DNA of 61,620 bases from Clostridia bacterium (lineage in GTDB: Bacteria > Bacillota > Clostridia > Christensenellales > Aristaeellaceae): positions 1 to 61,620 of the forward strand of contig JAFQHP010000036.1 of NCBI GenBank assembly GCA_017397895.1. The letters are read 5' to 3'. Below, piece by piece: positions 15,633 to 25,307 of the stretch. The translations under genes were made by a program, and so were the position numbers. The notes under the pieces are model-generated. The model worked only from the letters and a program-made list of their open reading frames with translations. It did no database searches and was not told where the DNA came from. Numbering within the stretch: the first letter of the stretch is position 1; each line of letters opens with the position of its first letter.

Positions 15633-17558
15633 TCAGGAAAGTTCAAACATACCGGTGTAGAGCTGGTAATACTTGCCCTGCTGGGCGATGAGGTCGTCAT
15701 GGTCGCCCCGTTCAATGATGCGGCCCTTTTCCAGCACCATGATGGCCTGGGAGTTGCGCACGGTGGACAGGCGGTGGGCTATGACGAAAACAGTTCTGCC
15801 GTTCATCAGGGCGTCCATGCCCTTTTCGATGAGGGCTTCGGTGCGGGTATCGATGGAGGAGGTGGCTTCGTCCAGAATGAGCACCGGCGGGTCGGCCACG
15901 GCGGCCCGGGCAATGGCCAGCAGCTGGCGCTGGCCCTGGGAGAGGTTTGCGCCGTCACCGGTGAGCATGGTATCGTAGCCCTGGGGCAGGTGGCGGATGA
16001 AGAAATCGGCGTTGGCAATCTTGGCGGCTTTGTAGATTTCTTCGTCGGTGGCGTCCAGCTTGCCGTAGCGGATATTGTCCTTCACCGTGCCGGTGAACAG
16101 GTGGGTATCCTGCAGCACCATGCCAAGGGAGCGGCGCAGGTCATCCTTTTTGATCTTTTCGATATTGATGCCGTCATAGCGGATTTTGCCGCCCTGGATG
16201 TCGTAGAAGCGGTTGATGAGGTTGGTGATGGTGGTTTTGCCGGCGCCGGTGGAGCCCACAAAGGCGATCTTTTCGCCGGGGCGGGCATAGAGGGAAATAT
16301 TGTGCAGCACCGTTTTTTCCGGCACATAGCCGAAGGTGACGTCCTCCAATACCACGTCGCCCTTAAGCTCGGTGTAGGTGACGCTGCCGTCGGCGGTGTG
16401 GGGATGCTTCCATGCCCACAGGCCGGTGCGGGTCTCACTTTCGGTGAGGTTTCCGTTTTCGTCCTTCTTTGCGTTCACCAGCGTGACGTAGCCTTCGTCT
16501 TCTTCTACGGGCTCGTCCATAATTTCAAACACCCGTTCTGCACCAGCCAGGGCCAGCATGACGGTGTTGAACTGCTGGGCCAGGTTGGAAATGGGCTGGG
16601 AGAACTGGCGGATCATGGGCAGGAAAGCCAGCAGCGTGGCAATTTCCAGGGCAAAGATAGAGGTGGGGTTCCCCTTGCCCACGATGATCATGATGACGCC
16701 AAGGAGCGTGGTGAGCACGTAATTGATGTGGCTAAGGTTATTCATCACGGGGCCCAGAAGGCCGGCGAAGGTATGGGCCCGGGTGCCGGCCACGCGCACG
16801 TCTTCATTGCGCTTGCCGAATTCTTCCAGCGCCTTTTCTTCGTGGCAGAACACCTGCACCACCCGCTGGCCTTCGATGGTTTCTTCAATGTAGCCGTTGA
16901 GGGCGCCCACGGCCTTTTGCTGGGCCACAAAGTTTTTCCCGGAGCGGGCGCCGATGGTCTTTGTGATGAACATCATCAGCGGCATGAGAAGCACCACCAG
17001 AAGGGTCAGCCATCCGCTGAGCCGCAGCATGAAGAACAAGGCAAACAGGATGGACAGCAGGGAAGAGGCAGCCTGGGGGAAGGTGGAAGAGAAAAATTCC
17101 CGCAGGGTGTCGGTATCGTTGGTGTAGCGGCTCATGATTTCGCCGTGGGTGTGCCCGTCAAAATAGCGGATGGGCAAATCTTCCATATGGTCAAACATGT
17201 TTTTGCGCACCCGGTTGAGGATGCCGGTGGACACCATCATCATGATGCGGTTGGCGGAATACTGGCAGATGATGCTGACAAGGTACATGCCGGCCATCAG
17301 GGACAGCAGGGTGATCAGCCCGCCCATGGCAGGCCAGACACCCGTCTGGTTGTATTCGGCAGCCAGGGATTCCAATGTTTTCAGCACGGGCTGCAGAAGG
17401 TAAATGCCGAAGGAGGAAACGCCGGTGGTGACCACCGTGCAAAGCAGCACCAGGATCAGCTTGTGTTTTGCACCGGCCATCAGGGAAAGCAGGCGCTTGA
17501 AAGTGCCTTTCATATCCTTGGGCTTTGCCGGGGCTTTCATGGGGCCATGCGGAGGCAT
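15633..17558 (-). CDS. ABC exporter half-transporter, canonical ATPase site
   Basis: A 641-residue fusion of a six-helix membrane domain (about residues 25-345) and an ATPase domain. It shows Walker A GSTGAGKTT (near 434-442), signature LSQGQRQ, Walker B VLILDEATSSID with the catalytic Glu, and the H-loop IAHRLST. An insertion of about 35 residues rich in charged residues precedes the ATPase domain. It follows the other half-transporter with one base between stop and start (TGATATG), so the two are translationally coupled and most likely form a heterodimer like BmrCD or TM287/288. Substrate unknown. Multidrug or peptide export is typical. Confidence 0.9.
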   Translation of the reverse strand: MPPHGPMKAPAKPKDMKGTFKRLLSLMAGAKHKLILVLLCTVVTTGVSSFGIYLLQPVLKTLESLAAEYNQTGVWPAMGGLITLLSLMAGMYLVSIICQYSANRIMMMVSTGILNRVRKNMFDHMEDLPIRYFDGHTHGEIMSRYTNDTDTLREFFSSTFPQAASSLLSILFALFFMLRLSGWLTLLVVLLMPLMMFITKTIGARSGKNFVAQQKAVGALNGYIEETIEGQRVVQVFCHEEKALEEFGKRNEDVRVAGTRAHTFAGLLGPVMNNLSHINYVLTTLLGVIMIIVGKGNPTSIFALEIATLLAFLPMIRQFSQPISNLAQQFNTVMLALAGAERVFEIMDEPVEEDEGYVTLVNAKKDENGNLTESETRTGLWAWKHPHTADGSVTYTELKGDVVLEDVTFGYVPEKTVLHNISLYARPGEKIAFVGSTGAGKTTITNLINRFYDIQGGKIRYDGINIEKIKKDDLRRSLGMVLQDTHLFTGTVKDNIRYGKLDATDEEIYKAAKIANADFFIRHLPQGYDTMLTGDGANLSQGQRQLLAIARAAVADPPVLILDEATSSIDTRTEALIEKGMDALMNGRTVFVIAHRLSTVRNSQAIMVLEKGRIIERGDHDDLIAQQGKYYQLYTGMFELS

Positions 17559-17559
17559 A

Positions 17560-19299
17560 TCAGGCCACCCCCTTTTGCTGAGAAGTATAAACTTCTTTGT
17601 AGATTTCGCAGCGGTTCATCAGTTCGTCATGGGTACCAAAGTCCATGATCTTGCCGTCATCCAGCACCATGATGCGGTCCGCATCCATGACGGAGGTGAT
17701 GCGCTGGGCAATGATGAGCTTGGTGGTCTGGGGCATATGGCTGCGCAGCGCTTCCCGGATGCGGGCGTCGGTGGCGGTATCCACGGCGGAGGTGGCGTCG
17801 TCAAAGATGATGATCTTGGGCTTTTTCAGCAGGGCCCTTGCGATGCACAGGCGCTGCTTCTGGCCGCCGGATACATTCACGCCGCCCTGGCCCAGGTCCA
17901 TGTCGTACTGTTCGGGGAAGGAACGGATGAAGTCGTCGGCAGCGGAAGCCTGGCAGGCGGCCACGATTTCTTCGTCGGTGGCGTTTTCGTTGCCCCAGCG
18001 CAGGTTGTCCTTGATGGAGCCGGAGAACAGAACGTTTTTCTGCAGCACCATGGCCACCTGATCCCGCAGGGCGTGCATGTCATATTCCCGCACGTCCCTT
18101 CCGCCCACCAGCACCTTGCCGAGGGTCACGTCATAGAGGCGGGGAATGAGGGACACCAGGGTGGATTTGGCGCTGCCGGTGCCGCCGATGATGCCGATGG
18201 TTTCGCCGGAATGGATGGTAAGGTTCACGTTTTCCAGCACCAGGTTCTCTTTGTCGCCGGCGTAGGAAAAGCCCACGTTTTCAAACACGATGGAGCCGTC
18301 CTTCACTTCGGTGACGGCATTTTCGGGGTTTTTGATGTCCACTTCTTCATCCAGCACTTCGCAGATACGGGTGATGGAAGCCCGGGCCATGACGAAGGAC
18401 ACAAACAGGAAGGACAGCATCATCAGGCTCATCAGGATCTGCATCATGTAGGTGATGAAGGAGGACAGGGCGCCCATCTGCATGTGGCCGCCGATGATCT
18501 GATTGCCGCCCAGCCAAAGTGCTGCGATCACGCAGGCGTTCATCAGGATGGACATGATGGGGCCGTTCCAGATGACGATCTTTTCCGCGGCACGCTGGGT
18601 GGCGGTCACGTCGTCGGCGGAGGCTTCGAACTTTTCCTTTTCATGGGCGGCTCGCACGAAGGCCTTCACCACCCGGATGCCGATCAGGTTTTCCTGGACG
18701 GAGGCGTTGAGGGCGTCGTACTTTTTCATCATGATCTGGAAGCGGGGGAAAGCTTTGCTCATGATCACAATGATGCATACCAGCAAAATGGGGGCTGCCA
18801 CCAGCAAAATGGGCATCATGGTGGGGTTCATGCGGTATGCCATCACCACGGCCATCACCATCATAATGGGGCTGCGCACTGCCATGCGCACCAGCATCAT
18901 CACCACCATCTGGGTCTGGTTGACGTCGGTGGTGAGGCGGGTGACCAGGGAGGCGGTGGAAAACTTATCAATGTTTTTGAAGGAGTACTTCTGCACCTTT
19001 TCAAAAATGGCCTGGCGCAGGTTCCGGGAAAAGCCCATGCCGCCCAGGGCGGAAAAGCGGCTGCCTGCCATACCAAAGCCCATGGAAATGACGCTCATGA
19101 GCAGCATCAGCCCGCCGTAGAGCAGCACCCGGGACAGATTGCCCGTTTCGGCGCTTTGGGGGATTACTTCGTCAATCAGCGTTGCGGTGAGCATGGGCAG
19201 CAGCATTTCCATCACCACTTCGCCGATCATCACCAGGGGACACAGGATCAGGTACTTTTTGTACTTGCCTGCGTACTTGAGCAAACGAAAAAATTGCAC
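17560..19299 (-). CDS. ABC exporter half-transporter, degenerate ATPase site
   Basis: A 579-residue half-transporter with six predicted helices then an ATPase domain: Walker A GGTGSAKST (near 368-376), signature VSGGQKQRL, and Walker B IIIFDDATSAVD. The catalytic Glu after Walker B is Asp here, the hallmark of the degenerate site in heterodimeric exporters. The partner gene keeps Glu. It starts six bases after the MarR gene. Together the three form a regulator-exporter operon. Confidence 0.9.
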   Translation of the reverse strand: MQFFRLLKYAGKYKKYLILCPLVMIGEVVMEMLLPMLTATLIDEVIPQSAETGNLSRVLLYGGLMLLMSVISMGFGMAGSRFSALGGMGFSRNLRQAIFEKVQKYSFKNIDKFSTASLVTRLTTDVNQTQMVVMMLVRMAVRSPIMMVMAVVMAYRMNPTMMPILLVAAPILLVCIIVIMSKAFPRFQIMMKKYDALNASVQENLIGIRVVKAFVRAAHEKEKFEASADDVTATQRAAEKIVIWNGPIMSILMNACVIAALWLGGNQIIGGHMQMGALSSFITYMMQILMSLMMLSFLFVSFVMARASITRICEVLDEEVDIKNPENAVTEVKDGSIVFENVGFSYAGDKENLVLENVNLTIHSGETIGIIGGTGSAKSTLVSLIPRLYDVTLGKVLVGGRDVREYDMHALRDQVAMVLQKNVLFSGSIKDNLRWGNENATDEEIVAACQASAADDFIRSFPEQYDMDLGQGGVNVSGGQKQRLCIARALLKKPKIIIFDDATSAVDTATDARIREALRSHMPQTTKLIIAQRITSVMDADRIMVLDDGKIMDFGTHDELMNRCEIYKEVYTSQQKGVA

Positions 19300-19305
19300 G
19301 GCTGT

Positions 19306-19797
19306 TTATTCCTCCTGTATTGTAATGGGGCCGTCCGCTTCCTTGTGCAGGCGGCAGATATTGAGGTCTTTGGTGGTATCGTCGGCCAGGCTGTCAAACA
19401 TCCTGTCGCACAGGGCCTTGAACTGCTCCATGTCGGCCTGTGTCAGCCCCTGGAACATTTCCTTGTCCAGCCTTTCCATTTCGCTGCGGCCCTGCAGCAT
19501 CCTGTTCAGGCCCTTTTCCGTCAGGGTGAGGCAATTGCGCCGGCTGTCCTTTTCATCCTGCAGTCGCTGCAAAAGCCCCGCCTTTTCCATCCTTTTCAGG
19601 CTGGCTGCGGCGGAAGCCTGGGTGATGTCCAGGTCCCGGGCCACCTCCCGCTGGGTGCAGCCGGGATGGGCGTGGATGAATTCCATCATCCGGGGCTGGC
19701 CGGGATGCATGCCAAGGCTGGCCATCATGCGCCGGATGCGGATTTTTCGCAGCAGCTCCAGCCGGTGCATGGCGCCGGCTACGTCCCGCTGGTTCAT
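19306..19797 (-). CDS. MarR-family transcriptional regulator
   Basis: A 163-residue winged-helix regulator: FIHAHPGCTQREVARDLDITQASAAASLKRMEKAGLLQRLQDEKDSRR carries the recognition helix and the D-x-R wing. MarR proteins repress efflux genes until a small ligand binds. The start ATG at 19797 has GGAAGGGAG upstream. It is the first gene of the exporter operon, and a palindrome just after the -10 box is the expected place for self-repression (inference). Confidence 0.9.
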   Translation of the reverse strand: MNQRDVAGAMHRLELLRKIRIRRMMASLGMHPGQPRMMEFIHAHPGCTQREVARDLDITQASAAASLKRMEKAGLLQRLQDEKDSRRNCLTLTEKGLNRMLQGRSEMERLDKEMFQGLTQADMEQFKALCDRMFDSLADDTTKDLNICRLHKEADGPITIQEE

Positions 19798-19824
19798 GAT
19801 CTGTCTCCCTTCCGTGAAAAATAC

Positions 19825-19866
19825 TCAAACGTTTAACATTATAGGCAGTTCGGCCCCTTTCGTCAA
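19825..19866 (-). promoter_or_regulatory. Promoter and candidate MarR operator of the exporter operon
   Basis: Minus strand: TTGACG (19866-19861), 17-base spacer, TATAAT (19843-19838). The palindrome AAACGTTT (19827-19834), embedded in TTAAACGTTTGA, covers the expected transcription start. Confidence 0.75.
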
Positions 19867-19989
19867 CCGTTTTTTCCTGCTTTTTTGCCGGCTGCCACAC
19901 CTTTGCCCCAATTTTTTGGGGAAGAGAAAAGGCGGCTGCTGCGTTGAATCAGTAAGGAGGGAAAAATACGACATTTTTATTCAAAACAG

Positions 19990-20019
19990 TTTACAATTCT
20001 GTTAACGATGTGTTATACT
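19990..20019 (+). promoter_or_regulatory. Promoter of the gene at 20065
   Basis: TTTACA (19990-19995), 18-base spacer, TATACT (20014-20019). Confidence 0.5.
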
Positions 20020-20064
20020 TTTGTGTGCACCTATTGGCTCTGAAGACGGAAAGGAGTACCTTGG

Positions 20065-21174
20065 ATGAATGGAAACCGCGGTCATTATGCCTCTGCGCCG
20101 CTGAATAATATGAAAAACAAAAAATCCCTGCAGGCCGCTGCCCCCATGGGCGGCAGCACACCCCGGAAGGAAAGCAAAGTGCGCCGGTCCGGTTGGCTGT
20201 CGGTGATGGTGACGGTGGTGCTGCCGGTATTGTTTTTGCTGGCATTATTGATTGAAAACAATGTGATCCGGCTGATCTTTCTGGGGGCAGCCGCCATTTG
20301 CGTGGCCGCCATGTGGATTATGAACGTATTTGCCCACGGTGCCCGTTCCACCCTTACCATTGCCTATGTGGCGCTGATGGCGGTGATTGGCCTGGCGCTG
20401 GTATTGGGTATGCAGACGCCGGAGAGCCGTGCGGCTTCCTCCACCGCCAGGAACCAGACCGGCCAGTTTACCGACAAGGCCAATACCGACGCCCTGAGCG
20501 CTTACCTGGCCAGCAATGCCACCACCCCTGTGCCGGATACTTCCTATGTAATTGAAGAAAACGCTGTTCCCGCCGCCCAGAAGCAGCTGGAAAATTTCCT
20601 GACAGAATGGGCCAACAGCAATATCCCCGGCATGGTAGCCCTGTGCACACCCTCCTGGGTGCAGCAACAGCAAAACCCGGAAGGCCAACTGTGGAACCTG
20701 ATGATGAACCGTGTGCCCACCACCTATCTGGTTGAAAATGTGGCGGGCAGCGAAGCGGATACCAGCCGCACGCTGACGGTGAAGGTAACCTTCCTCAACC
20801 AGGGCACCGGCGATACGGTGGTGAACCGGATGGAGGTGCTGATGTTCCGGGTGAACGATGTGTGGTATGTGGATCCCCAGTCCCTGGGGGGCACCGTGGT
20901 GGATGAAGAGGCCGAACAGGCCCGGGCCCAGCAGGAAAGTATGCGCATTGCCTCCACCAAGGCGCCGGCAACCCCCACCCCTGAACCTCAGGACACCGAT
21001 GCGCTGAAACTGTATTACAACGCCGACGGCGGTAAGTATTATCACAATTCGCCCATTTGCGAGGCCGTGAGCCAGCAGTACTGGCCCCTGAGTGAATTCT
21101 ATTATTCCGATCTGAATACCACCAGCTTCAAAAACCTGATCCGCTGCCCCAAGTGCAACCCGCCTTCCCGCTGA
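20065..21174 (+). CDS. Membrane protein of unknown function with C-terminal Cys motif
   Basis: A 369-residue protein I do not recognise. A basic, Asn/Gly-rich N-terminal tail (about 1-45) precedes three hydrophobic segments between about 45 and 125. A soluble domain (about 160-290) resembles the NTF2-like or DUF4878-type shape: AAQKQLENFLTEWANSNIPGMVALCTP..WVQQ and VWYVDPQSLGG. A Thr/Pro linker (KAPATPTPEPQ) follows, and the end is YYHNSPICEAV..LIRCPKCNPP, a two-plus-one Cys arrangement that may bind metal. ATG 20065 has AAAGGAG upstream. Its stop abuts the convergent SPOR gene with no gap. Confidence 0.65.
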   Translation: MNGNRGHYASAPLNNMKNKKSLQAAAPMGGSTPRKESKVRRSGWLSVMVTVVLPVLFLLALLIENNVIRLIFLGAAAICVAAMWIMNVFAHGARSTLTIAYVALMAVIGLALVLGMQTPESRAASSTARNQTGQFTDKANTDALSAYLASNATTPVPDTSYVIEENAVPAAQKQLENFLTEWANSNIPGMVALCTPSWVQQQQNPEGQLWNLMMNRVPTTYLVENVAGSEADTSRTLTVKVTFLNQGTGDTVVNRMEVLMFRVNDVWYVDPQSLGGTVVDEEAEQARAQQESMRIASTKAPATPTPEPQDTDALKLYYNADGGKYYHNSPICEAVSQQYWPLSEFYYSDLNTTSFKNLIRCPKCNPPSR

Positions 21175-21987
21175 TCAGGGAGACAGGCTGCTCACATACT
21201 GTTCCAGACTGCACAATAAATGCAGCTGACAGTATTTCACCCGGCTGCCAAGGCGTGTGGCATTGGCTGCGTCCAAGGCGGCGGAAATGTCCGAGAGGGC
21301 ACTTTCCATCAGCTTTGTCAGGGCGGATACGGCAGGATGCTCTTCCTTTGAAAACAGGGAAAGCAGCCGGCTATTGAGCACGGCCACCGTTTCCTGCTGG
21401 GATAAAAGGGCGGAACGCACTTCTGTTTCGTTCATGCTGCCGCTGTCCAGCTCCTCAGACAGCCGGGCCAGGGTGGCGGTGAGCTGCACGCACAGATCAT
21501 ACGCATCTGAAAGGGCATCCAGCTGGGCCTTCTGCCCGGTGAGGCGGAGGGTTACTTCGCTTCTTGTAAGGGTGTACAGATAGGCGTCCACCCCATGGGC
21601 GTCCATCAGGCGCTGCTGTACGGCCCGGGCGTCCTCCCGGGTTTCATAGGCTGCAGCCAGCACACGGTACCCGTCCTGATGCCAGATATAACAGCCGGCG
21701 CCCCTGCCCTGATAATCCTGGGCCAGGGCGTCGGCACCGCCTTTTTCGGAAAAGGCGCCCAGCTGCAGGGCAAAATGGGTGGCCCCGGGCAGGGTGAGCA
21801 CCCGGGTCTGCTGCTGCATATCGGCCTGGGACAGGGCAATGCCGGAAAAAGAGGGAAGGGAGATTACTCCCTGACGAAAAAGGAAAAAGCCTGCCGCCAG
21901 CAGCACCGGCACGCTGAGTATGAGCAGAAAAACGCCCCTCCGGCGGCTGGATTTGTATCGCTTGATTCGTATTTTTCCGCTGCGCAT
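21175..21987 (-). CDS. SPOR-domain membrane protein
   Basis: A 270-residue protein: basic cytoplasmic tail (about 1-18), one transmembrane helix (about 19-40), then an external SPOR domain (about 68-140: FALQLGAFSEKGGADALAQDY, GYRVLAAAYETREDARAVQQRL). SPOR domains bind peptidoglycan denuded of peptide stems at division or spore cortex sites. The C-terminal half is helical and unrecognised. The start at 21987 has AAGGGAGGG upstream. The stop codon is contiguous with the stop of the plus-strand neighbour (TGATCA), so the transcripts must overlap. Confidence 0.78.
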   Translation of the reverse strand: MRSGKIRIKRYKSSRRRGVFLLILSVPVLLAAGFFLFRQGVISLPSFSGIALSQADMQQQTRVLTLPGATHFALQLGAFSEKGGADALAQDYQGRGAGCYIWHQDGYRVLAAAYETREDARAVQQRLMDAHGVDAYLYTLTRSEVTLRLTGQKAQLDALSDAYDLCVQLTATLARLSEELDSGSMNETEVRSALLSQQETVAVLNSRLLSLFSKEEHPAVSALTKLMESALSDISAALDAANATRLGSRVKYCQLHLLCSLEQYVSSLSP

Positions 21988-22058
21988 GGCCTTCCCTCCC
22001 TTGTTTCAGGGAAAGTGTATGCCGCAGAATAAATAAACATGACTGAAGGGGTGACTCC

Positions 22059-22832
22059 ATGCGTTACCACATTGACACCATTCCGGTGTGGGATGCCATG
22101 AAGCTGAACGGCGAATGTCCCCTGTGCGCTCTGCGGCGCAAGGTGGAACTGATGGATGTGGACCGGTATCTGGGGGCTTCGGTGATGGAGCCGGATACCC
22201 GCATCCAGGTGAACGAAAAGGGTTTTTGCCAGCGGCATCACAAAATGCTGACGGAAAAGAAAAACAAGCTGGGCCATGCCCTGATGTGCCACACCCACCT
22301 GAAGACCACCATGAAAAAGGCCTTTTCCGCTTTTGACACCGCCAAAGACGGCGCCAGGAAGGAAAGCGGCGCACCGCTGATGAAGCGCATGATGGGGAAG
22401 GCCGGGGGCAAGGAGGATATTCTGCGGGCGGCAAAGCAATTGCGGGAAATGGGCAGCACCTGCATCCTGTGCGACAGCATTGATGAAAACATGCAGCGTT
22501 ATGCCTATACCTTCCTGCACCTGTATCAGAACGATTCTGCCTTCCGCCGTGCCTTTGCCGCCTCCCGGGGGGTGTGCCTGCCCGATGCGGCGCTGTTGAT
22601 GGAAATGGCGGCCTGCGAAATGAGCGGGCAGATGCTGAAGGATTTAATTGAGGATTTGTGTAATGCCACTGCAGCCAGCCTGGTAAAGCTGGAGGGGGAC
22701 CTGGAAGGCTTTACCCTGAAATTTGACTATCGCAATGCCGATAAGCCCTGGGGGGACAGCCGGGACGCCCTGGAAAGAACGGTGACCAAGCTGCGCTCGT
22801 GGTGCATCGGGGAGGAGCCCAATCCCAAATGA
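22059..22832 (+). CDS. DUF6062 family protein
   Basis: A 257-residue soluble protein matching DUF6062 of Clostridia: YHIDTIPVWDAMK, ECPLC near residue 21, VMEPDTRIQVNEKGFC.RH and a second pair CILC near 140. The paired Cys and His motifs suggest metal or cofactor binding. The biochemical function is unknown. The stop overlaps the start of the next gene (ATGA), so it is translationally coupled to the GerMN lipoprotein gene. Confidence 0.8.
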   Translation: MRYHIDTIPVWDAMKLNGECPLCALRRKVELMDVDRYLGASVMEPDTRIQVNEKGFCQRHHKMLTEKKNKLGHALMCHTHLKTTMKKAFSAFDTAKDGARKESGAPLMKRMMGKAGGKEDILRAAKQLREMGSTCILCDSIDENMQRYAYTFLHLYQNDSAFRRAFAASRGVCLPDAALLMEMAACEMSGQMLKDLIEDLCNATAASLVKLEGDLEGFTLKFDYRNADKPWGDSRDALERTVTKLRSWCIGEEPNPK

Positions 22833-23782
22833 AGAAAATGAAATGGATCATCCTGCCGCTGGTCTGCCTGGTGCTCTCCGGCTGCGGGGCAGCGCCTGTG
22901 CAGGAAAAGGCAGCCTCTGCCCAGGGAATGATTGTTACGGCAGATGCGTCTGCCCTGGCGGGAGAAGAGAATGTGTATGCCCTGTATTTCCGGCTGGGGG
23001 GCACGGATTATCTGGCCCCGGAGCAGCGGCAATTGACCGTGGGCCGGGACGAAACGGCGGAAATGGCGCTGGTGCGTGGCCTGATTGGCGGCCCGGCGGC
23101 CACTTCTGCCAGCCTGTCGCCCCTGTTTCCCCAGGGGACAGAGGTGCTGGCGGTGGCAAGGCAGGGGGATACCCTGTTTGTGACGCTGAACGAGCGGTTC
23201 CTGTCCGGCTACAGCGCAGAGCGCAGCGAACTGACCGGGGAAGAAAAGCAGCAGACGGTGCAAAAGGAGCGGCAGTTATGCCTGGACGCCCTTTCCGCCA
23301 CCCTGACGGAAGCCGGGCTGTGTACCCGGGTGCAGGTGCTGATTTACCGCAATCAGGTGCAGGGCAATTCTCTGCGGCTGACGGAGGATTACCTGTACCA
23401 GAACGGCAGCGATATGCCCCTGCCCGCGCTTTGCCGCAGCGAAAACAGCCTGTACACCCCCCACAACGCTGCCGGACGGATACTGTCTTCCTGGATGGGC
23501 CGGGATTTTAGCCAGCTGATTGCCTGTATGGCGTCTTCCGGCAGGCCTTCCGAGGAGGCACTGCTGGAGGAAATGGGGGCAGGCCCGGTGCTGACCGGCT
23601 ATACCCTGGCCCCCGGTACGGTATCCTGGGACGGCACCAGGGCCACGGTGACGGCGCAGCTTTCTTTGCACCTGGCCCAGGACGACTGGACCCTGCCCGG
23701 CTTTCCCCTGCAGCTTGTGCGGGAAGAGGGCGTGTGGAAAATCAGCTATGATACGCTTTGCAGTATGATGGCAAAGGAATGA
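22829..23782 (+). CDS. GerMN-domain lipoprotein
   Basis: A 317-residue lipoprotein. Signal peptide with lipobox LSGC at about residues 16-19. One GerMN domain covers about residues 50-185: LTVGRDETAEMALVRGLIGGP, LFPQGTEVL, LFVTLNERFL and VQVLIYRN. The C-terminal region (about 225-317) resembles an NTF2-like fold ending VWKISYDTLC. GerMN domains occur in spore germination proteins (GerM) and in non-sporulation lipoproteins. Location is the outer face of the membrane. It overlaps DUF6062 by four bases and is four bases from the next GerMN gene. Confidence 0.82.
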   Translation: MKKMKWIILPLVCLVLSGCGAAPVQEKAASAQGMIVTADASALAGEENVYALYFRLGGTDYLAPEQRQLTVGRDETAEMALVRGLIGGPAATSASLSPLFPQGTEVLAVARQGDTLFVTLNERFLSGYSAERSELTGEEKQQTVQKERQLCLDALSATLTEAGLCTRVQVLIYRNQVQGNSLRLTEDYLYQNGSDMPLPALCRSENSLYTPHNAAGRILSSWMGRDFSQLIACMASSGRPSEEALLEEMGAGPVLTGYTLAPGTVSWDGTRATVTAQLSLHLAQDDWTLPGFPLQLVREEGVWKISYDTLCSMMAKE

Positions 23783-23786
23783 TACG

Positions 23787-25307
23787 ATGAAGAAGCAATT
23801 ATCCCGCCTGGTGGCGCTGATGATGGGCGTGACGCTTTTGTTTTCGGGCTGTGCCGCCAAGGATGCGCCTGCGGCCCACATCACGCTGCCCCCTGCGGCG
23901 CAGCCAGCCCTGGTGCCGGAAAACGACAGCCTGCAGACAGCGCAGCGGACGGTGCTGTTTTACCTGCCCTCTGCGGACGGGCTGCGGCTGACGGCGGTAC
24001 CCGGCACGGCGGAACTGTCCGTTTCCCGCCACAGTGCGGAAAAGATGTGCCGGCTTCTGTTTGACCATCCCGGTACAGAAAACGCCCTGCCTTTGAGTGA
24101 ACACGTATCCCTTTCCGGTACGGAAGCGGTGGAGGTATCCCGCAATGTGGCCACGGTGAGCCTGGCCCCTTCCGCCCTTCGGCTTTCCCATGAGGAATTG
24201 TTCACCGTGTGCCAGGCCATCACCAACACCCTGTGCCAGTTCGGCGATATTCAGTATGTGAACGTATTGATTGCCGGGGTGCAGCCGGGGCTGGATGTGG
24301 CGGCCACGCTGCCGGCGGGCTGTTTTCAGGAAAACACCCGGGATGACCTGAGCGTGATGTGGAGCCGTGCCGCTGCGCGAAAGGAAGGCGCCCGCACCAC
24401 CATCACCGCCCCGCTGTATTATCCTGCAGCCGGGGCCAGGGGGGTATTGTGCGAGGCAAGGCCCCTGTCCTTTTCGGATATGAGCGCCGGGGGGATGATT
24501 GAAACCCTGCTGGAAGCCCTCCAGGCCGGGCCGGAAACCATGGAGGGGCTGCCCTCCTATCCCGATTTTTCCGCTTATATGGTGGAAGCGCCGCAGGTGA
24601 AGGAGGTAAACGGCAGCCGCCGGGCCATCCTGTATTTCGATACTGCCTTCAACGGGGCCATCATTGAAAAGGGCATCACAAGAAGCGTGATGGTGGCCAG
24701 CCTTGTGTACACCATTTCCACCTTCCTGCCCGGGGTGGACGGGGTGGAAATGCATATCGGTGAGGAGATGATCACCTCCCTGACCCCTTCCGGCACCTAT
24801 GTGGGGGCAGGGGAGACCATCCGTTTTGAAGACGGGCTGATGGAGCGGGGAGACTTTGACGCCTTCCTTCTGTCCACCTGCACCCTGTATTTTGCCGAAA
24901 ACGGCGGGATGCTGCGGAAGGTGGAGCGCACGGTGCCCTATTACGAAAGCCGCAGTGTGCGCGCCATTGTGAACCAGCTGATCCGGGGCAGCCAGAAATA
25001 CGACAGCGTGGAAGGGCTGGGGGCGGTATTGCCCGAAACCCTCCGGGATGCGGACCTGATTGGCGTGGCGCTGAGCAAAGATACATTGATTCTCAATTTT
25101 TCGGAAAATTTTGTATCCCTGGCAGCGGACATGGACGGCAGCCGGGAAAAGCAGCTCATTTATGCCCTGGTGAACAGCCTGTGCCGCCTGCAGGGCGTGA
25201 AAAAGGTGCAGATTCTGGTGGCCGGGGCCCAGCCGGATACCTTGGCGGGGGCGGTGTACCTGCCCGGCGCCTTCCTGCCCAATGAAGACATTGTGATTCC
25301 TGAGTGA
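23787..25307 (+). CDS. Lipoprotein with two GerMN domains
   Basis: A 506-residue lipoprotein with lipobox FSGC at about residues 18-21. Two GerMN-type domains are visible: about 50-190 (TVLFYLPSADGLRLTAV, VATVSLAP, IQYVNVLIAG) and about 350-500 (LYFAENGGMLRKVERTVPY, LILNFSENFVSLAADMDGS, VKKVQILVAGAQ). Between them lies a third, weaker domain of the same kind (YPDFSAYMVEAPQVKEVNGSRRAILYFD). It is the third gene of the DUF6062-GerMN-GerMN operon and has no clear terminator. Confidence 0.8.
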   Translation: MKKQLSRLVALMMGVTLLFSGCAAKDAPAAHITLPPAAQPALVPENDSLQTAQRTVLFYLPSADGLRLTAVPGTAELSVSRHSAEKMCRLLFDHPGTENALPLSEHVSLSGTEAVEVSRNVATVSLAPSALRLSHEELFTVCQAITNTLCQFGDIQYVNVLIAGVQPGLDVAATLPAGCFQENTRDDLSVMWSRAAARKEGARTTITAPLYYPAAGARGVLCEARPLSFSDMSAGGMIETLLEALQAGPETMEGLPSYPDFSAYMVEAPQVKEVNGSRRAILYFDTAFNGAIIEKGITRSVMVASLVYTISTFLPGVDGVEMHIGEEMITSLTPSGTYVGAGETIRFEDGLMERGDFDAFLLSTCTLYFAENGGMLRKVERTVPYYESRSVRAIVNQLIRGSQKYDSVEGLGAVLPETLRDADLIGVALSKDTLILNFSENFVSLAADMDGSREKQLIYALVNSLCRLQGVKKVQILVAGAQPDTLAGAVYLPGAFLPNEDIVIPE

